NCBI RefSeq assembly: GCF_900078315.1
Contig: NZ_FKBS01000002.1
Span: 188,102-252,101, forward strand
Direction: 5' to 3'
Length of the DNA stretch: 64,000 nucleotides
Source: Bordetella ansorpii
GTDB taxonomy: Bacteria > Pseudomonadota > Gammaproteobacteria > Burkholderiales > Burkholderiaceae_B
Made by a program: the position numbers and the translations under genes. Below the pieces are notes generated by a model. The model was not told the DNA's origin and did not search any database. It saw nothing but the letters and a program-made list of their open reading frames with translations. Position 1 is the first letter of the stretch. Each line of letters opens with the position of its first letter. This document shows positions 1 through 8,813 of this stretch, piece after piece.

Positions 1-63
1 GGCGAAGCAGACGTCGATATCGTTGGCAAGCAGGGTGTCGCAGAGGCTGTCGGCGCCGTTCAT
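1..63 (-). CDS. Thiamine-diphosphate enzyme, acetolactate synthase-like (5' end only)
   Basis: Only the first 21 codons lie in the window; the gene runs off the left edge. Reading from an ATG at 63 on the minus strand gives MNGADSLCDTLLANDIDVCFA, which matches the opening of the PYR domain in acetolactate-synthase-large-subunit-like enzymes (M.GA.SL..TL...GVDVCFANPG). Such enzymes carry out ThDP-dependent decarboxylation or ligation of 2-keto acids. There is no clear Shine-Dalgarno site before the ATG. The substrate cannot be told from this tip. The gene lies downstream of the ABC binding protein on the same strand, 184 bp away, so co-transcription is possible but unproven. Confidence 0.6.
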   Translation of the reverse strand, partial: MNGADSLCDTLLANDIDVCFA

Positions 64-247
64 GGGATTCGCGGAAGAAAAGAGGGGGGAAGTCGCCGCG
101 GCCGCCAGGCCGCAGCGGGCTTGCGTCGATGATAGGGATAGACGGTTCCCCGCGATGGAACCATTGAATGCCCGGAAGATGGGACCATTCCCGGACAGCG
201 CGGATCGGACGGGGCGGCCAGCGCCCACGTCCGTATAAACACCTAGA

Positions 248-1270
248 TCAACGCACCGGCCACGGGTACATCGCGCCGCCCTGGTTCCACAGCGCGTTCG
301 TGCCGCGCGACAGGCCCAGCTTGCTGTTCTTGCCGACGTTGCGCTCGAAGATCTCGCCGTAGTTGCCGACGGCCTTGATGGCGTTGTAGGCCCACTTCTC
401 GTCCAGCCCCATGTTCTTGCCGGCGCCGGGCGTCACGCCCAGGATACGCAGCACATTGGGGTTGTTGCTCTTCAACATCTCGTCGACGTTCTTCTGGGTG
501 ATGCCGTATTCCTCGGCCTCCATCAGGGCGAACAGCGTCCAGCGCACGATGCCCAGCCAGTTCTCGTCGCCCTGGCGCACCATGGGACCCAGCGGCTCTT
601 TCGAGAAGCGCTCGGGCAGGATCTCGTAGTCGTCGGGCTTGGCGACCTGCGTGGCGCGCACGGCGGCCAGTTGCGAGGAATCGTCGGTGAAGGCATCGCA
701 GCGACCCGACTCGAAGGCGCGCACGACTTCCGAGACCTTGTCGATCACGACCGGCGTGAACTTGATGTTGTTGGCGCGGAACCAGTCAGACAGGTTCAGT
801 TCGGTGGTGGTGCCTGGCTGCACGCAGACGGTGGCGCCGTCCAGCTCCTTTGCGCTCTTGATGCCCAGGGACTTGCGTACCAGGATGCCCTGGCCGTCGT
901 AGAAGCTGACCGCCACGGCCGACAGGCCCAGCGAGGTGTCGCGCGTCTGGGTCAGCGTGACGGTGCGCAGCAGCACGTCGACTTCACCCGACTGCAGCGC
1001 CGTGAAGCGTTGCTGCGTGGACAGGGCCAGGCCCTTGAACTTCTGCGAATCGCCGAACACGGCGGCGGCCACGCCGCGGCAGATGTCCACGTCCATGCCG
1101 GACCAGACGCCCTTGCTGTCGACCGAACTGAAGCCGGACACGCCGTCGGTCAGGCCGCACTGGACGAAACCCTTTTTCTTGACCGCATCGAGCGTCGGAC
1201 CCGCATGCGCCGCCTGGGCGCCGCAAGCCAGCGCGATAGCCCCCACCACCATGGCAATTTGCCGCTTCAT
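248..1270 (-). CDS. General L-amino acid ABC transporter, periplasmic binding protein (AapJ/BztA-like)
   Basis: The 340-residue product begins with a cleavable signal peptide (positive MKRQ, hydrophobic core, AHA cleavage near residue 23). It then follows the family 3 solute-binding fold of AapJ/BztA: TLDAVKKKGFVQCG, FSSVDSKGVWSGMDVDICRGVAAAVFGD, the TLTQTRD segment and the C-terminal WPVR. These proteins bind a broad range of L-amino acids in the periplasm and deliver them to an AapQMP permease. A Shine-Dalgarno site AGGAG lies 9 bp before the ATG at 1270. No permease or ATPase gene adjoins it here, so it is either an orphan binding protein or its partners are elsewhere. The length is normal for the family. 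Confidence 0.9.
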   Translation of the reverse strand: MKRQIAMVVGAIALACGAQAAHAGPTLDAVKKKGFVQCGLTDGVSGFSSVDSKGVWSGMDVDICRGVAAAVFGDSQKFKGLALSTQQRFTALQSGEVDVLLRTVTLTQTRDTSLGLSAVAVSFYDGQGILVRKSLGIKSAKELDGATVCVQPGTTTELNLSDWFRANNIKFTPVVIDKVSEVVRAFESGRCDAFTDDSSQLAAVRATQVAKPDDYEILPERFSKEPLGPMVRQGDENWLGIVRWTLFALMEAEEYGITQKNVDEMLKSNNPNVLRILGVTPGAGKNMGLDEKWAYNAIKAVGNYGEIFERNVGKNSKLGLSRGTNALWNQGGAMYPWPVR

Positions 1271-1444
1271 AGCACTGATCTCCTGAATATGTCATTGCCG
1301 CGGCCACCCGGATGGGGCAAGCGCAGCGCTTTGGGTACATCCGCGGTCACGGACGACCGGCGAGATTACGCCCGTTCTCGCCACCCCGCAATCCGCAGCG
1401 TCCCCCCGCAGATACGCGCAACGACATCCCAGTCTTTTCAGAAA

Positions 1445-1458
1445 GACACAATCGTGTT
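1445..1458. promoter_or_regulatory. Operator-like palindrome, imperfect copy (capsule operon 1, distal)
   Basis: GACACA-AT-CGTGTT matches AACACA-NN-TGTGTT with one mismatch in each half. Its centre is 24 bp upstream of the better copy at 1469-1482, so the two would lie on nearly the same DNA face. Both precede the plus-strand sugar-nucleotide operon. A binding role is inferred from recurrence of the motif at other promoters of this locus. Confidence 0.5.
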
Positions 1459-1468
1459 TAAATGTACG

Positions 1469-1482
1469 AACACAACTGTGTT
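1469..1482. promoter_or_regulatory. Operator-like palindrome (capsule operon 1, proximal)
   Basis: AACACA-AC-TGTGTT is a perfect match to the AACACA-NN-TGTGTT palindrome found at three other places around the locus. It lies about 170 bp before the start of the first biosynthetic gene, in an AT-rich patch of an otherwise GC-rich 379-bp spacer (1271-1649). I see no other gene or RNA in that spacer. Confidence 0.6.
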
Positions 1483-1649
1483 TAAACGAATTTGCTGCGC
1501 GCCCTGTGTGCATGCGCCTCCGGGGCAACGCCGCGGGGGTTTCGCGGCGGCGTTTTCCCTGCGGGCCATCCGGCGGGCAGCACCGTTGCACCGATATCCG
1601 CACCCACCGTGCGGCATCGCCCCGAATCGCACCGGAATTGGTAGGACGT

Positions 1650-3617
1650 ATGTTCATCCAGGCAAAACGCCGACTGGTCTCCATGCCACGTCGGCAGAAG
1701 ATGGCGTTGATGCTGGCGGCGGATTTCCTCGCGTTGACCGCTTTCATGCACCTTGCGGTCCTGCAGGGACCATCCCAGGAAGTGCGCTTCTCGGCGTGGA
1801 TGACGCCCGCCTTGCTGGCCCTGACCGCATTGCCGCTACTGTCCGCCTGCGGCCTGTACAGCCCGTTGGTCCGTTTCATCGATTCACGTTTCCTGCGCGC
1901 CGCCACACTGGGCACCGCGGCGCTGGGAGTGCAAGCATTCGCCGCGGCGTCCATCCAGGGGTGGCCCGGTACGCCCGCTGCGGGCAGCATTCCCGTTTTT
2001 CTGCTGGTGGCGTTCTGCTATCTCGTGCTGTCGCGGTTCGGGGCGGGACGGTTCCTGCGCAATGCCCCCAGTGGTCGCCGAAGACGTCCGCGCGTGGCCA
2101 TCTATGGCGCAGGACAAGCGGGCTTCCAATTGGTCACCACGATGCGCGCCAGCGGCGTATACCAGCCTGTCGTATTCGTGGACGACAACCGGGACCTCTA
2201 CAACCGCCACATGGCCGGCCTGCGGATCGTGTCGGTCGAGCGGCTGCTGGCCGTCCGCGTCGAACTGGACATCGAACAGGTCATCCTGGCCATGCCGTCC
2301 GTACCGGCCAGCCGGCACCGAGAGATATACCGCCAGTTGCGCAGGCATGCCGTACCTGTGCGCACGCTGCCCACCCTCGCCGAGATGGTCAATGCGCCCG
2401 TGTCCCCCCAGTCGGTTCGAGAAATATCCCTGGAAGATCTGCTGGGCCGGCGCCCCATCGCGCCACGCCAGGACCTGTTCGCCCGCTGCGTGACGGGCAA
2501 ACACGTTCTGGTCACGGGCGCGGGGGGCTCGATCGGCAGCGAACTGTGCCGCCAGATAGCCGGCCTGGGTCCGCTCACGCTGGTCCTGCTGGACCATTCC
2601 GAATATGCGTTGTACGAAATCGAGCGCGAGCTGCGCGCCCAGCATCCCGGGCTGGAGATAGTGTCGGTGCTGGGCTCGGTCTGCGCGGAGGTCCTGGTCC
2701 AGGATATCCTGCGGCGCCACAGCATCGATACGATCTATCACGCCGCCGCCTACAAGCACGTTCCCATGGTCGAAACGAACATCGCCCAGGGTATCCGCAA
2801 CAACGTTTGGGGATCCTGGGTGGTGGCGCGCTGCGCCGCACGGCAGGGCGTGGCGACTTGCGTGCTCGTTTCTACGGACAAGGCGGTACGCCCGACCAAT
2901 GTCATGGGGGCCACCAAGCGCGCCAGCGAACTGGTATTCCAGGCGCTGGCGGATGCGCCGGGATCGGCCACGACATTCAGCATGGTCCGCTTCGGCAACG
3001 TGCTGGGCTCCTCGGGCTCGGTCGTGCCGTTGTTCCGCGAGCAACTGCGCCGTGGCGGTCCGCTGACGGTGACACACCCGGACATCACCCGCTATTTCAT
3101 GCTGATACCCGAAGCCGCCCAACTGGTCATCCAGGCGGGCGCCATGGCCAGGGGAGGTGAAGTCTTCGTGCTGGACATGGGCGAGCCGGTGCGGGTCATG
3201 GATCTCGCGCGCGCCATGATCCAGTTGTCCGGCATGACCGAACGATCGGCCCACGAACCCGGCGGCGAAGTGGAAATCCGCATCACCGGCCTGCGCCAGG
3301 GCGAAAAGCTCTACGAGGAATTGCTGATCGGCCAACACGCGGCCCCCAGCGATCACCCCAGGATTCTCTGCTCGCGCGAACCCTTCCTGCCTGTGGAAAT
3401 CCTGCAGGTGCGCCTGCACACGCTGCTGGCCCGCTGCGAAGACGGCAGCGGCGCGCAGGCCATGCTGCAGGCGCTGCAAGACCTGGTCGATGAATTCTCT
3501 CCCTATTCGCCCTGGGTCCCGCGCCCGGCCCGCGACCCCGTTGCGGCGCTGCGCGGCGCATCCCTGCCCGCGCCACGCGTCTCATCGTTGCTGGCCGGCT
3601 CCGAGGCCTCGCCGTGA
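1650..3617 (+). CDS. Membrane-bound nucleotide-sugar 4,6-dehydratase (WbpM/CapD/PglF family)
   Basis: The 655-residue protein has about four N-terminal membrane helices (within residues 18-130). A first Rossmann motif IYGAGQAG follows near residue 151, then a catalytic SDR domain opening VTGAGGSIGSE near residue 288. The conserved STDKAVRPTNVMGATKR stretch and the GLRQGEKLYEELL motif of the WbpM family are present. These enzymes convert UDP-GlcNAc to UDP-4-keto-6-deoxy-GlcNAc, the precursor of QuiNAc, FucNAc and 4-amino sugars. The ATG at 1650 was chosen because translation upstream loses similarity and the first membrane helix follows it closely; the nearest GGA is only 3 bp away, so the ATG at 1683 is possible. 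It is the first gene of the plus-strand operon and overlaps the next gene. Confidence 0.88.
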   Translation: MFIQAKRRLVSMPRRQKMALMLAADFLALTAFMHLAVLQGPSQEVRFSAWMTPALLALTALPLLSACGLYSPLVRFIDSRFLRAATLGTAALGVQAFAAASIQGWPGTPAAGSIPVFLLVAFCYLVLSRFGAGRFLRNAPSGRRRRPRVAIYGAGQAGFQLVTTMRASGVYQPVVFVDDNRDLYNRHMAGLRIVSVERLLAVRVELDIEQVILAMPSVPASRHREIYRQLRRHAVPVRTLPTLAEMVNAPVSPQSVREISLEDLLGRRPIAPRQDLFARCVTGKHVLVTGAGGSIGSELCRQIAGLGPLTLVLLDHSEYALYEIERELRAQHPGLEIVSVLGSVCAEVLVQDILRRHSIDTIYHAAAYKHVPMVETNIAQGIRNNVWGSWVVARCAARQGVATCVLVSTDKAVRPTNVMGATKRASELVFQALADAPGSATTFSMVRFGNVLGSSGSVVPLFREQLRRGGPLTVTHPDITRYFMLIPEAAQLVIQAGAMARGGEVFVLDMGEPVRVMDLARAMIQLSGMTERSAHEPGGEVEIRITGLRQGEKLYEELLIGQHAAPSDHPRILCSREPFLPVEILQVRLHTLLARCEDGSGAQAMLQALQDLVDEFSPYSPWVPRPARDPVAALRGASLPAPRVSSLLAGSEASP

Positions 3618-4267
3618 TGAAGCGATCCTTCGACGTACTGGCCGCGCTGCTCGCGCTGGCGCTGCTCAGCCCCCTGCTGCTGGCAATCTGGCTGTCGATC
3701 CGCATGACCCTGGGCGGACCCGCGCTGTTCCGCCAACTGCGTCCGGGCAAGAACGGCACGCTCTTCGAGATGGTGAAGTTCCGCTCCATGCGCCAGGATC
3801 GCGGCGCGGATGGCGCCCCGCTGCCCGATGCGCAACGCATGACCCGCCTGGGCGCCAGGCTGCGAGCCACCAGCCTGGACGAGCTGCCCGAACTGTGGAA
3901 TGTGCTGCGCGGCGACATGAGCCTGGTCGGCCCCCGGCCGCTCTTGCCCGATTACCTGCCGCTCTACTCCGAGCGGCAGCGCCGCCGCCATGACGTGCGG
4001 CCCGGCATCACCGGCTGGGCGCAGGTCAATGGCCGCAACGCCCTGCCCTGGCAGCAGCGCCTGGAACTGGATGTCTGGTACGTCGAGAACCGGTCGTTCG
4101 CGCTGGACATGCGGATATTGTGGCGCACGTTCAGCAAGGTGCTGCATCGCGAAGGCATCAGCGCGCCGGGCTCGGCGACGATGGAGCCGTTCAGGGGCAA
4201 CCCGGACGGCAATGCGCCGACTTCCTTCCACGAATCCCGCCCCGCTACGCACAAGGAGAGCCCGTAG
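3617..4267 (+). CDS. Initiating undecaprenyl-phosphate sugar transferase (PglC/WcaJ-C family)
   Basis: This is a 216-residue monotopic bacterial sugar transferase of the short (PglC-like) type. It has one N-terminal membrane helix (about residues 5-27), then FRQLRPGKNG, FEMVKFRSM, TSLDELPELWNVLRGDMSLVGPRP and the RPGITGWAQVNGRN block. The enzyme transfers a sugar phosphate from a UDP-sugar to undecaprenyl phosphate and so starts the repeat unit. Its ATG overlaps the dehydratase stop codon (TGATG); a GTG one codon earlier is the alternative. Being placed between a 4,6-dehydratase and an aminotransferase, it probably transfers a 4-amino-6-deoxy-HexNAc or the related deoxy sugar. The donor is inference. 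Confidence 0.9.
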   Translation: MKRSFDVLAALLALALLSPLLLAIWLSIRMTLGGPALFRQLRPGKNGTLFEMVKFRSMRQDRGADGAPLPDAQRMTRLGARLRATSLDELPELWNVLRGDMSLVGPRPLLPDYLPLYSERQRRRHDVRPGITGWAQVNGRNALPWQQRLELDVWYVENRSFALDMRILWRTFSKVLHREGISAPGSATMEPFRGNPDGNAPTSFHESRPATHKESP

Positions 4268-5461
4268 ATGCTTGGCACCCCCTTTTCCCCCTGGCCCGCC
4301 TATACGCAGGAAGAAGCCGACGCGGCCAGCCGTGTCATCCTGTCCAATCGGGTGAATTACTGGACGGGCAACGAGTGCCGCGAATTCGAGCGCGAATTCG
4401 CCGGTTGGACCGGTGCGGCCCATGCCATCGCGCTAGCCAACGGCACGCTGGCGCTGGAGGCCGCGCTCAGGGCCTTGGCCATCGGCGCGGGCGATGAGGT
4501 CGTGGTCACGCCGCGCACCTTTCTTGCGTCGGCCTCCTGCGTCGTGAATGCCGGCGCGCGGCCCGTGTTCGCAGACGTGGACCTGGATAGCCAGAACATC
4601 ACCGCGCAAACCATCGAAGCCGTTCTGACCCCGCGCACGCGCGCCATCATCTGCGTGCACCTGGCCGGCTGGCCCTGCGACATGGACCCGATCATGGAGC
4701 TGGCGCGCCGACACAATCTCTACGTGATCGAAGACTGCGCGCAGGCGCATGGCGCGCGCTACAAAGGCAGGCCGGTGGGCGGCATTGGGCACGTCGGCGC
4801 CTGGTCTTTCTGCCAGGACAAGATCATGAGCACCGGCGGCGAAGGCGGCATGGTGACCACCAACAGCGAGGCGCTGTGGTCCGCGATGTGGTCGTACAAG
4901 GATCACGGAAAAGCCTGGGACGCCGTGTACGCGAGGCAGCACCCGCCGGGTTTTCGGTGGGTCCACGACACGTTTGGCACCAATGCCCGCATGCTCGAGG
5001 TGCAGGCAGTCATCGGCCGGATCCAGTTGCGCCGCATGGCCGCCTGGACGGCACGCCGCCAGGCCAATGCGGCGCGCCTGGACGAGGTGGCCCGCCGGTA
5101 TCCCGTGGTGCGGGCCCCGGTCACGCCAGCCGGCATCGCGCATGCCGCCTACAAGCATTACCTGTTCGTGGAGCCCGACCGGCTGGCCCCGGGCTGGAGC
5201 CGCGACAGGATTCTGCAGGCCATCGAGGCGCGCGGCGTCCCCTGCTACCAGGGGTCGTGCGCCGAGGTCTACCTGGAACGCGCTTTCGACAACACCGAGC
5301 TACGCCCACCGCAGCGCCTTCCGAACGCCAGGCGGCTGGGAGAGACCAGCCTGATGTTCCTGGTGCATCCCACCCTGACCGACCTTGAAATGGACCATGC
5401 GGCGCAAGCCCTGGAAGACGTGCTGCGGCAGGCCTCGGCCGGCCGCCCGGCTCAGGACTAG
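4268..5461 (+). CDS. DegT/DnrJ/EryC1/StrS sugar aminotransferase
   Basis: The 397-residue product is a fold-type I PLP enzyme. It shows AHAIALANGTLALEAAL near the start, VIEDCAQAHGA for cofactor binding, and CQDKIMSTGGEGGM with the probable Schiff-base lysine Lys185. Family members transfer an amino group from glutamate to a 4-keto (or 3-keto) nucleotide sugar. Next to a WbpM-type dehydratase the likely product is a UDP-4-amino-4,6-dideoxy-HexNAc (PglE-like or FucNAc4N-type); the C4 stereochemistry cannot be read. An AAGGAG site precedes the ATG, which directly follows the previous stop codon. Confidence 0.88.
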   Translation: MLGTPFSPWPAYTQEEADAASRVILSNRVNYWTGNECREFEREFAGWTGAAHAIALANGTLALEAALRALAIGAGDEVVVTPRTFLASASCVVNAGARPVFADVDLDSQNITAQTIEAVLTPRTRAIICVHLAGWPCDMDPIMELARRHNLYVIEDCAQAHGARYKGRPVGGIGHVGAWSFCQDKIMSTGGEGGMVTTNSEALWSAMWSYKDHGKAWDAVYARQHPPGFRWVHDTFGTNARMLEVQAVIGRIQLRRMAAWTARRQANAARLDEVARRYPVVRAPVTPAGIAHAAYKHYLFVEPDRLAPGWSRDRILQAIEARGVPCYQGSCAEVYLERAFDNTELRPPQRLPNARRLGETSLMFLVHPTLTDLEMDHAAQALEDVLRQASAGRPAQD

Positions 5462-5501
5462 CGCAGCCACGCCGCCCACAGACTCACCGGACATCCTCAG
5501 A

Positions 5502-6533
5502 ATGCTAGACGGCAAAGTACTCATGATCACAGGTGGAACGGGCTCGTTCGGCCACGCAGTGTTGCAAAGATTCCTGGAAACCGGTGCCTCGGAAATCCGC
5601 ATCTTCAGCCGTGACGAGAAGAAGCAGGAAGACCTGCGCCGGCGCTACCCCCACCCCAAGATGAAGTTCTACATCGGCGATGTGCGGGACTACCGCAGCA
5701 TCCTGGCCGCGGCGCGCAAGGTCGATTTCATCTTCCATGCGGCGGCCCTGAAACAGGTCCCGTCATGCGAGTTCCATCCCATGGAGGCCGTCAGGACCAA
5801 TGTCCTGGGCACCGAGAACGTACTGGAGGCGGCCATTGCCGCGGGCGTGTCCCGCGTGGTGTGCCTGAGCACGGACAAGGCGGTCTATCCGATCAACGCC
5901 ATGGGAACGTCCAAGGCCATGATGGAGAAGATCATGGTCGCCAAATCACGCCATTTGAATGGCGCCCACACGTTTTGCGGCACCCGCTATGGCAACGTCA
6001 TGGCCTCGCGCGGCTCGGTCATTCCCTTGTTCGTCGAACAGATCTTGCGGGGACAGCCCATCACGGTCACCGATCCTTCCATGACGCGCTTCATGATGAC
6101 GTTGGAAGATGCGGTGGAACTGGTGCTGTATGCCTTCCAGCACGGCACGAACGGCGACATCTTCGTGCAGAAGGCGCCTGCCGCCACGGTGGGCGTGCTG
6201 GCGCGGGCGGTCGCCGACCTGATGGAGCGGCCCGACCATCCGATACACGTGATCGGAACGCGGCACGGCGAAAAACTCTATGAGGCGCTGCTCAGCCGGG
6301 AGGAGTGCGTGGCCGCGCGCGACGAAGGCCAGTACTTCCGAGTGCCGCCCGACCTGCGCGACCTGAACTACGGCAAGTTCGTCGAACAGGGCGAAACCAG
6401 CATTTCGGTTGCGGAAGACTACAACTCGCACAATACCGAACGGCTGGACCTGGACGGCATGAAGCGCATGCTGCTGAAGCTGCCCTTCATGCGCGCCGTG
6501 CTGCGCGGCGAACCCGTCGCGCAGGAAGCTTGA
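5502..6533 (+). CDS. capE: UDP-GlcNAc 4,6-dehydratase/5-epimerase (CapE/FnlA)
   Basis: The 343-residue SDR enzyme opens MLDGKVLMITGGTGSFGHAV, with the NAD-binding TGGTGSFG. It also has the IFSRDEKKQ segment, the STDKAVYPINAMGTSKAMMEK active-site region and RYGNVMASRGSVIPLF, all typical of CapE/FnlA. It catalyses the first step from UDP-GlcNAc towards UDP-L-FucNAc by C4/C6 dehydration with C5 epimerisation. The length is normal (about 340). The start at 5502 is where family similarity begins. It is followed after one base by capF, and capG comes next, so the full L-FucNAc pathway is present in pathway order. Confidence 0.92.
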   Translation: MLDGKVLMITGGTGSFGHAVLQRFLETGASEIRIFSRDEKKQEDLRRRYPHPKMKFYIGDVRDYRSILAAARKVDFIFHAAALKQVPSCEFHPMEAVRTNVLGTENVLEAAIAAGVSRVVCLSTDKAVYPINAMGTSKAMMEKIMVAKSRHLNGAHTFCGTRYGNVMASRGSVIPLFVEQILRGQPITVTDPSMTRFMMTLEDAVELVLYAFQHGTNGDIFVQKAPAATVGVLARAVADLMERPDHPIHVIGTRHGEKLYEALLSREECVAARDEGQYFRVPPDLRDLNYGKFVEQGETSISVAEDYNSHNTERLDLDGMKRMLLKLPFMRAVLRGEPVAQEA

Positions 6534-6534
6534 G

Positions 6535-7638
6535 ATGAGGATACTGGTCACCGGCGCGGCCGGCTTCATCGGCAAGACCCTGATGATCCGCCTGGCGGAG
6601 ATCCCCGGCCTGCATCCCGTTCCATGGACGCGGGACGACTCGGACGCCGACCTGCCCGGCGTCCTGGCGCAGGTGGATGCGGTCGTCCATCTGGCGGGAG
6701 TGAACCGCCCCACCGATCCCAGCGCATTCCAGGCCGGCAACGTCGGCGTCACCGCCAGGCTGGCGCGCTGCCTGCTGGCGCAAGGCCGCGCGTTGCCGGT
6801 GATACTGGCCTCCTCGGCGCAGGCCGGCAACGACACCCCGTACGGCGTGAGCAAGCGGCAAGCCGAGCAGGAGCTGCGCGCCTACGCGCAACAGGCGGGC
6901 GCCAAGGTGTATGTGTTTCGCCTGCCCAACGTATTCGGCAAGTGGGCGCGCCCGAACTACAACTCCGCGGTGGCGACGTTCGCCCACAACCTGGCCAATG
7001 GCCTGCCCATCACGATCCACGACCGCGACGCGGCACTGCATCTGGCCTACGTCGACGACGTGGCCGACACCTTCATCGGGATACTGCGCGAGCAGCCGCC
7101 CGCGCCCGACTTCTGCGACGTGCCCGTCTACCGCACGACGGTTGGCCAGTTGGCCGACATGCTGGAACGCTTCTCCCGCAGCCGCGTGGAACTGCGTATC
7201 GATGCCGTGGGCGCCGGCCTGCCGCGCGCGCTGTACGCAACCTACGTCAGCTACCTGCCGCCGGCGCGCTTTTCCTACGGCGTCCCACGCCATGCCGATG
7301 CCCGCGGCGAATTCGTCGAGATGCTCAAGACGGGAGACAGCGGCCAGTTCTCATATTTCACGGCTGCGCCCGGGGTGACGCGCGGGGGCCACTACCACCA
7401 TACCAAGACCGAGAAATTCCTCGTGGTCCGAGGCAGTGCACGCTTCCGCTTTCGTCATATCGCCACCGGCCAACGGCATGAGATCCATGCCGAAGGCGGC
7501 CACCCCCTTATCGTCGAAACCGTACCGGGCTGGACCCACGACATCACCAATGTGGGCCAGCGGGAACTGGTGGTGATGCTCTGGGCGAACGAAGTATTCG
7601 ACCGCCAGCGCCCCGACACCATCCCGTCCCCCGTCTGA
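6535..7638 (+). CDS. capF: UDP-4-keto-sugar 3-epimerase/4-reductase (CapF/FnlB)
   Basis: The 367-residue bifunctional enzyme has an N-terminal SDR domain ([23 protein letters not shown]) and a C-terminal cupin domain from about residue 255. The cupin carries [15 protein letters not shown], with metal-ligand histidines near residues 286-289, and a [10 protein letters not shown] motif. In CapF proteins the cupin performs C3 epimerisation and the SDR domain performs NADPH-dependent C4 reduction, giving UDP-L-TalNAc. The ATG follows the capE stop by one base, so the genes are translationally close. Domain order and length match the family. Confidence 0.92.
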   Translation: MRILVTGAAGFIGKTLMIRLAEIPGLHPVPWTRDDSDADLPGVLAQVDAVVHLAGVNRPTDPSAFQAGNVGVTARLARCLLAQGRALPVILASSAQAGNDTPYGVSKRQAEQELRAYAQQAGAKVYVFRLPNVFGKWARPNYNSAVATFAHNLANGLPITIHDRDAALHLAYVDDVADTFIGILREQPPAPDFCDVPVYRTTVGQLADMLERFSRSRVELRIDAVGAGLPRALYATYVSYLPPARFSYGVPRHADARGEFVEMLKTGDSGQFSYFTAAPGVTRGGHYHHTKTEKFLVVRGSARFRFRHIATGQRHEIHAEGGHPLIVETVPGWTHDITNVGQRELVVMLWANEVFDRQRPDTIPSPV

Positions 7639-7673
7639 ACGCAGGCAGCCCTCTTATTTGCGCAAGGTTATCG

Positions 7674-8807
7674 ATGACCAAGAAACTGAAAGTGGCCACC
7701 GTGGTGGGAACGCGCCCGGAAATCATCCGCTTGTCGCGCGTGATCGCCGCGCTGGACCGCCACACCGAGCATCAACTGGTGCACACCGGCCAGAACTACG
7801 ACTACGAACTCAATGAGATCTTTTTTCAGGACCTGGGGCTGCGCAAGCCTGATCTGTTCCTGGATGCCGCCGGCGACACCGCCTCGGACACCATCGGCCG
7901 CATCATCATCGCCGTCGGCGCATGGTTGGCGCAGACGCGGCCGGATGCCCTGCTGATCCTGGGTGACACGAACAGTTGCCTGGCCGCACTGCCAGCCAAG
8001 CGCTTCCGCGTTCCCGTCTTCCACATGGAAGCCGGCAACCGGTGCTTCGACCAGCGCGTGCCGGAAGAGATCAACCGGCGCATCGTCGACCACATCGCCG
8101 ACATCAACCTGACTTACAGCAGCATCGCCCGGGAATACCTGCTGCGCGAAGGCATCGCGCCGGACCGCATCATCAAGACGGGCAGCCCCATGCGCGAAGT
8201 GCTGGAACACTATCGAGCCGGCATCGAGCAGTCCGACATCCTGTCGCGCCTGGGCCTGACGCCGCACCGGTACTTCGTGGTCAGCGGCCATCGAGAGGAA
8301 AACGTCGATGCGCCCGGCAATCTGGCTCGTTTCGTCGCGGTGCTGGAGAAGGTCGCATCCGCGTATGACGAACCCATCATCGTCTCGACGCATCCCCGCA
8401 CGCGCAAGCGCCTGGATGCGGCGGCCATGCTGCTTCCGCCACAAATCAGACTGCTGAAACCCATGGGCTTCAAGGACTATATAAAACTGCAGATGCATGC
8501 GCGCGCAGTGCTGTCCGACAGCGGCACCATCACCGAGGAATCGTCCATCCTCAACTTTCCCGCGCTCAACCTGCGCGAGGCGCACGAACGGCCCGAGGGC
8601 ATGGAAGAGGCCTCGGTGATGATGACCGGCCTGAACCCGGCCCGCGTGCTGCAGGGGCTGGAATTGCTGGCGCAGCAACCCCGCGGGGAGGACCGGCTGC
8701 TGGCACCCGTCGCCGACTATGGCGCAGGCAATGTGTCCGAGAAGGTGGTGCGCATCCTGCACAGCTACACCGACTACGTGAACCGGGTCGTCTGGCAAAA
8801 GTCCTGA
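7674..8807 (+). CDS. capG: UDP-N-acetylglucosamine 2-epimerase family, UDP-L-FucNAc-forming (CapG/FnlC)
   Basis: The 377-residue protein is a WecB-type epimerase: [13 protein letters not shown] at the N terminus, the [15 protein letters not shown] box, [20 protein letters not shown] and SDSGTITEE, which are the substrate- and UDP-binding motifs. Because capE and capF directly precede it, the expected reaction is C2 epimerisation of UDP-L-TalNAc to UDP-L-FucNAc, not formation of UDP-ManNAc. An AAGG lies a few bases before the ATG. It sits 35 bp after capF. The first-step assignment to WecB alone would miss the pathway context. Confidence 0.9.
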   Translation: MTKKLKVATVVGTRPEIIRLSRVIAALDRHTEHQLVHTGQNYDYELNEIFFQDLGLRKPDLFLDAAGDTASDTIGRIIIAVGAWLAQTRPDALLILGDTNSCLAALPAKRFRVPVFHMEAGNRCFDQRVPEEINRRIVDHIADINLTYSSIAREYLLREGIAPDRIIKTGSPMREVLEHYRAGIEQSDILSRLGLTPHRYFVVSGHREENVDAPGNLARFVAVLEKVASAYDEPIIVSTHPRTRKRLDAAAMLLPPQIRLLKPMGFKDYIKLQMHARAVLSDSGTITEESSILNFPALNLREAHERPEGMEEASVMMTGLNPARVLQGLELLAQQPRGEDRLLAPVADYGAGNVSEKVVRILHSYTDYVNRVVWQKS

Positions 8808-8813
8808 GGCACC

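Noticed and set aside
671-3160. Long open frame of 829 codons on the plus strand across aapJ and the dehydratase gene
   Set aside because: It lies in antisense and out of frame to two clear genes, and its composition (His, Gln, Arg and Gly runs) is typical of shadow frames in GC-rich DNA.
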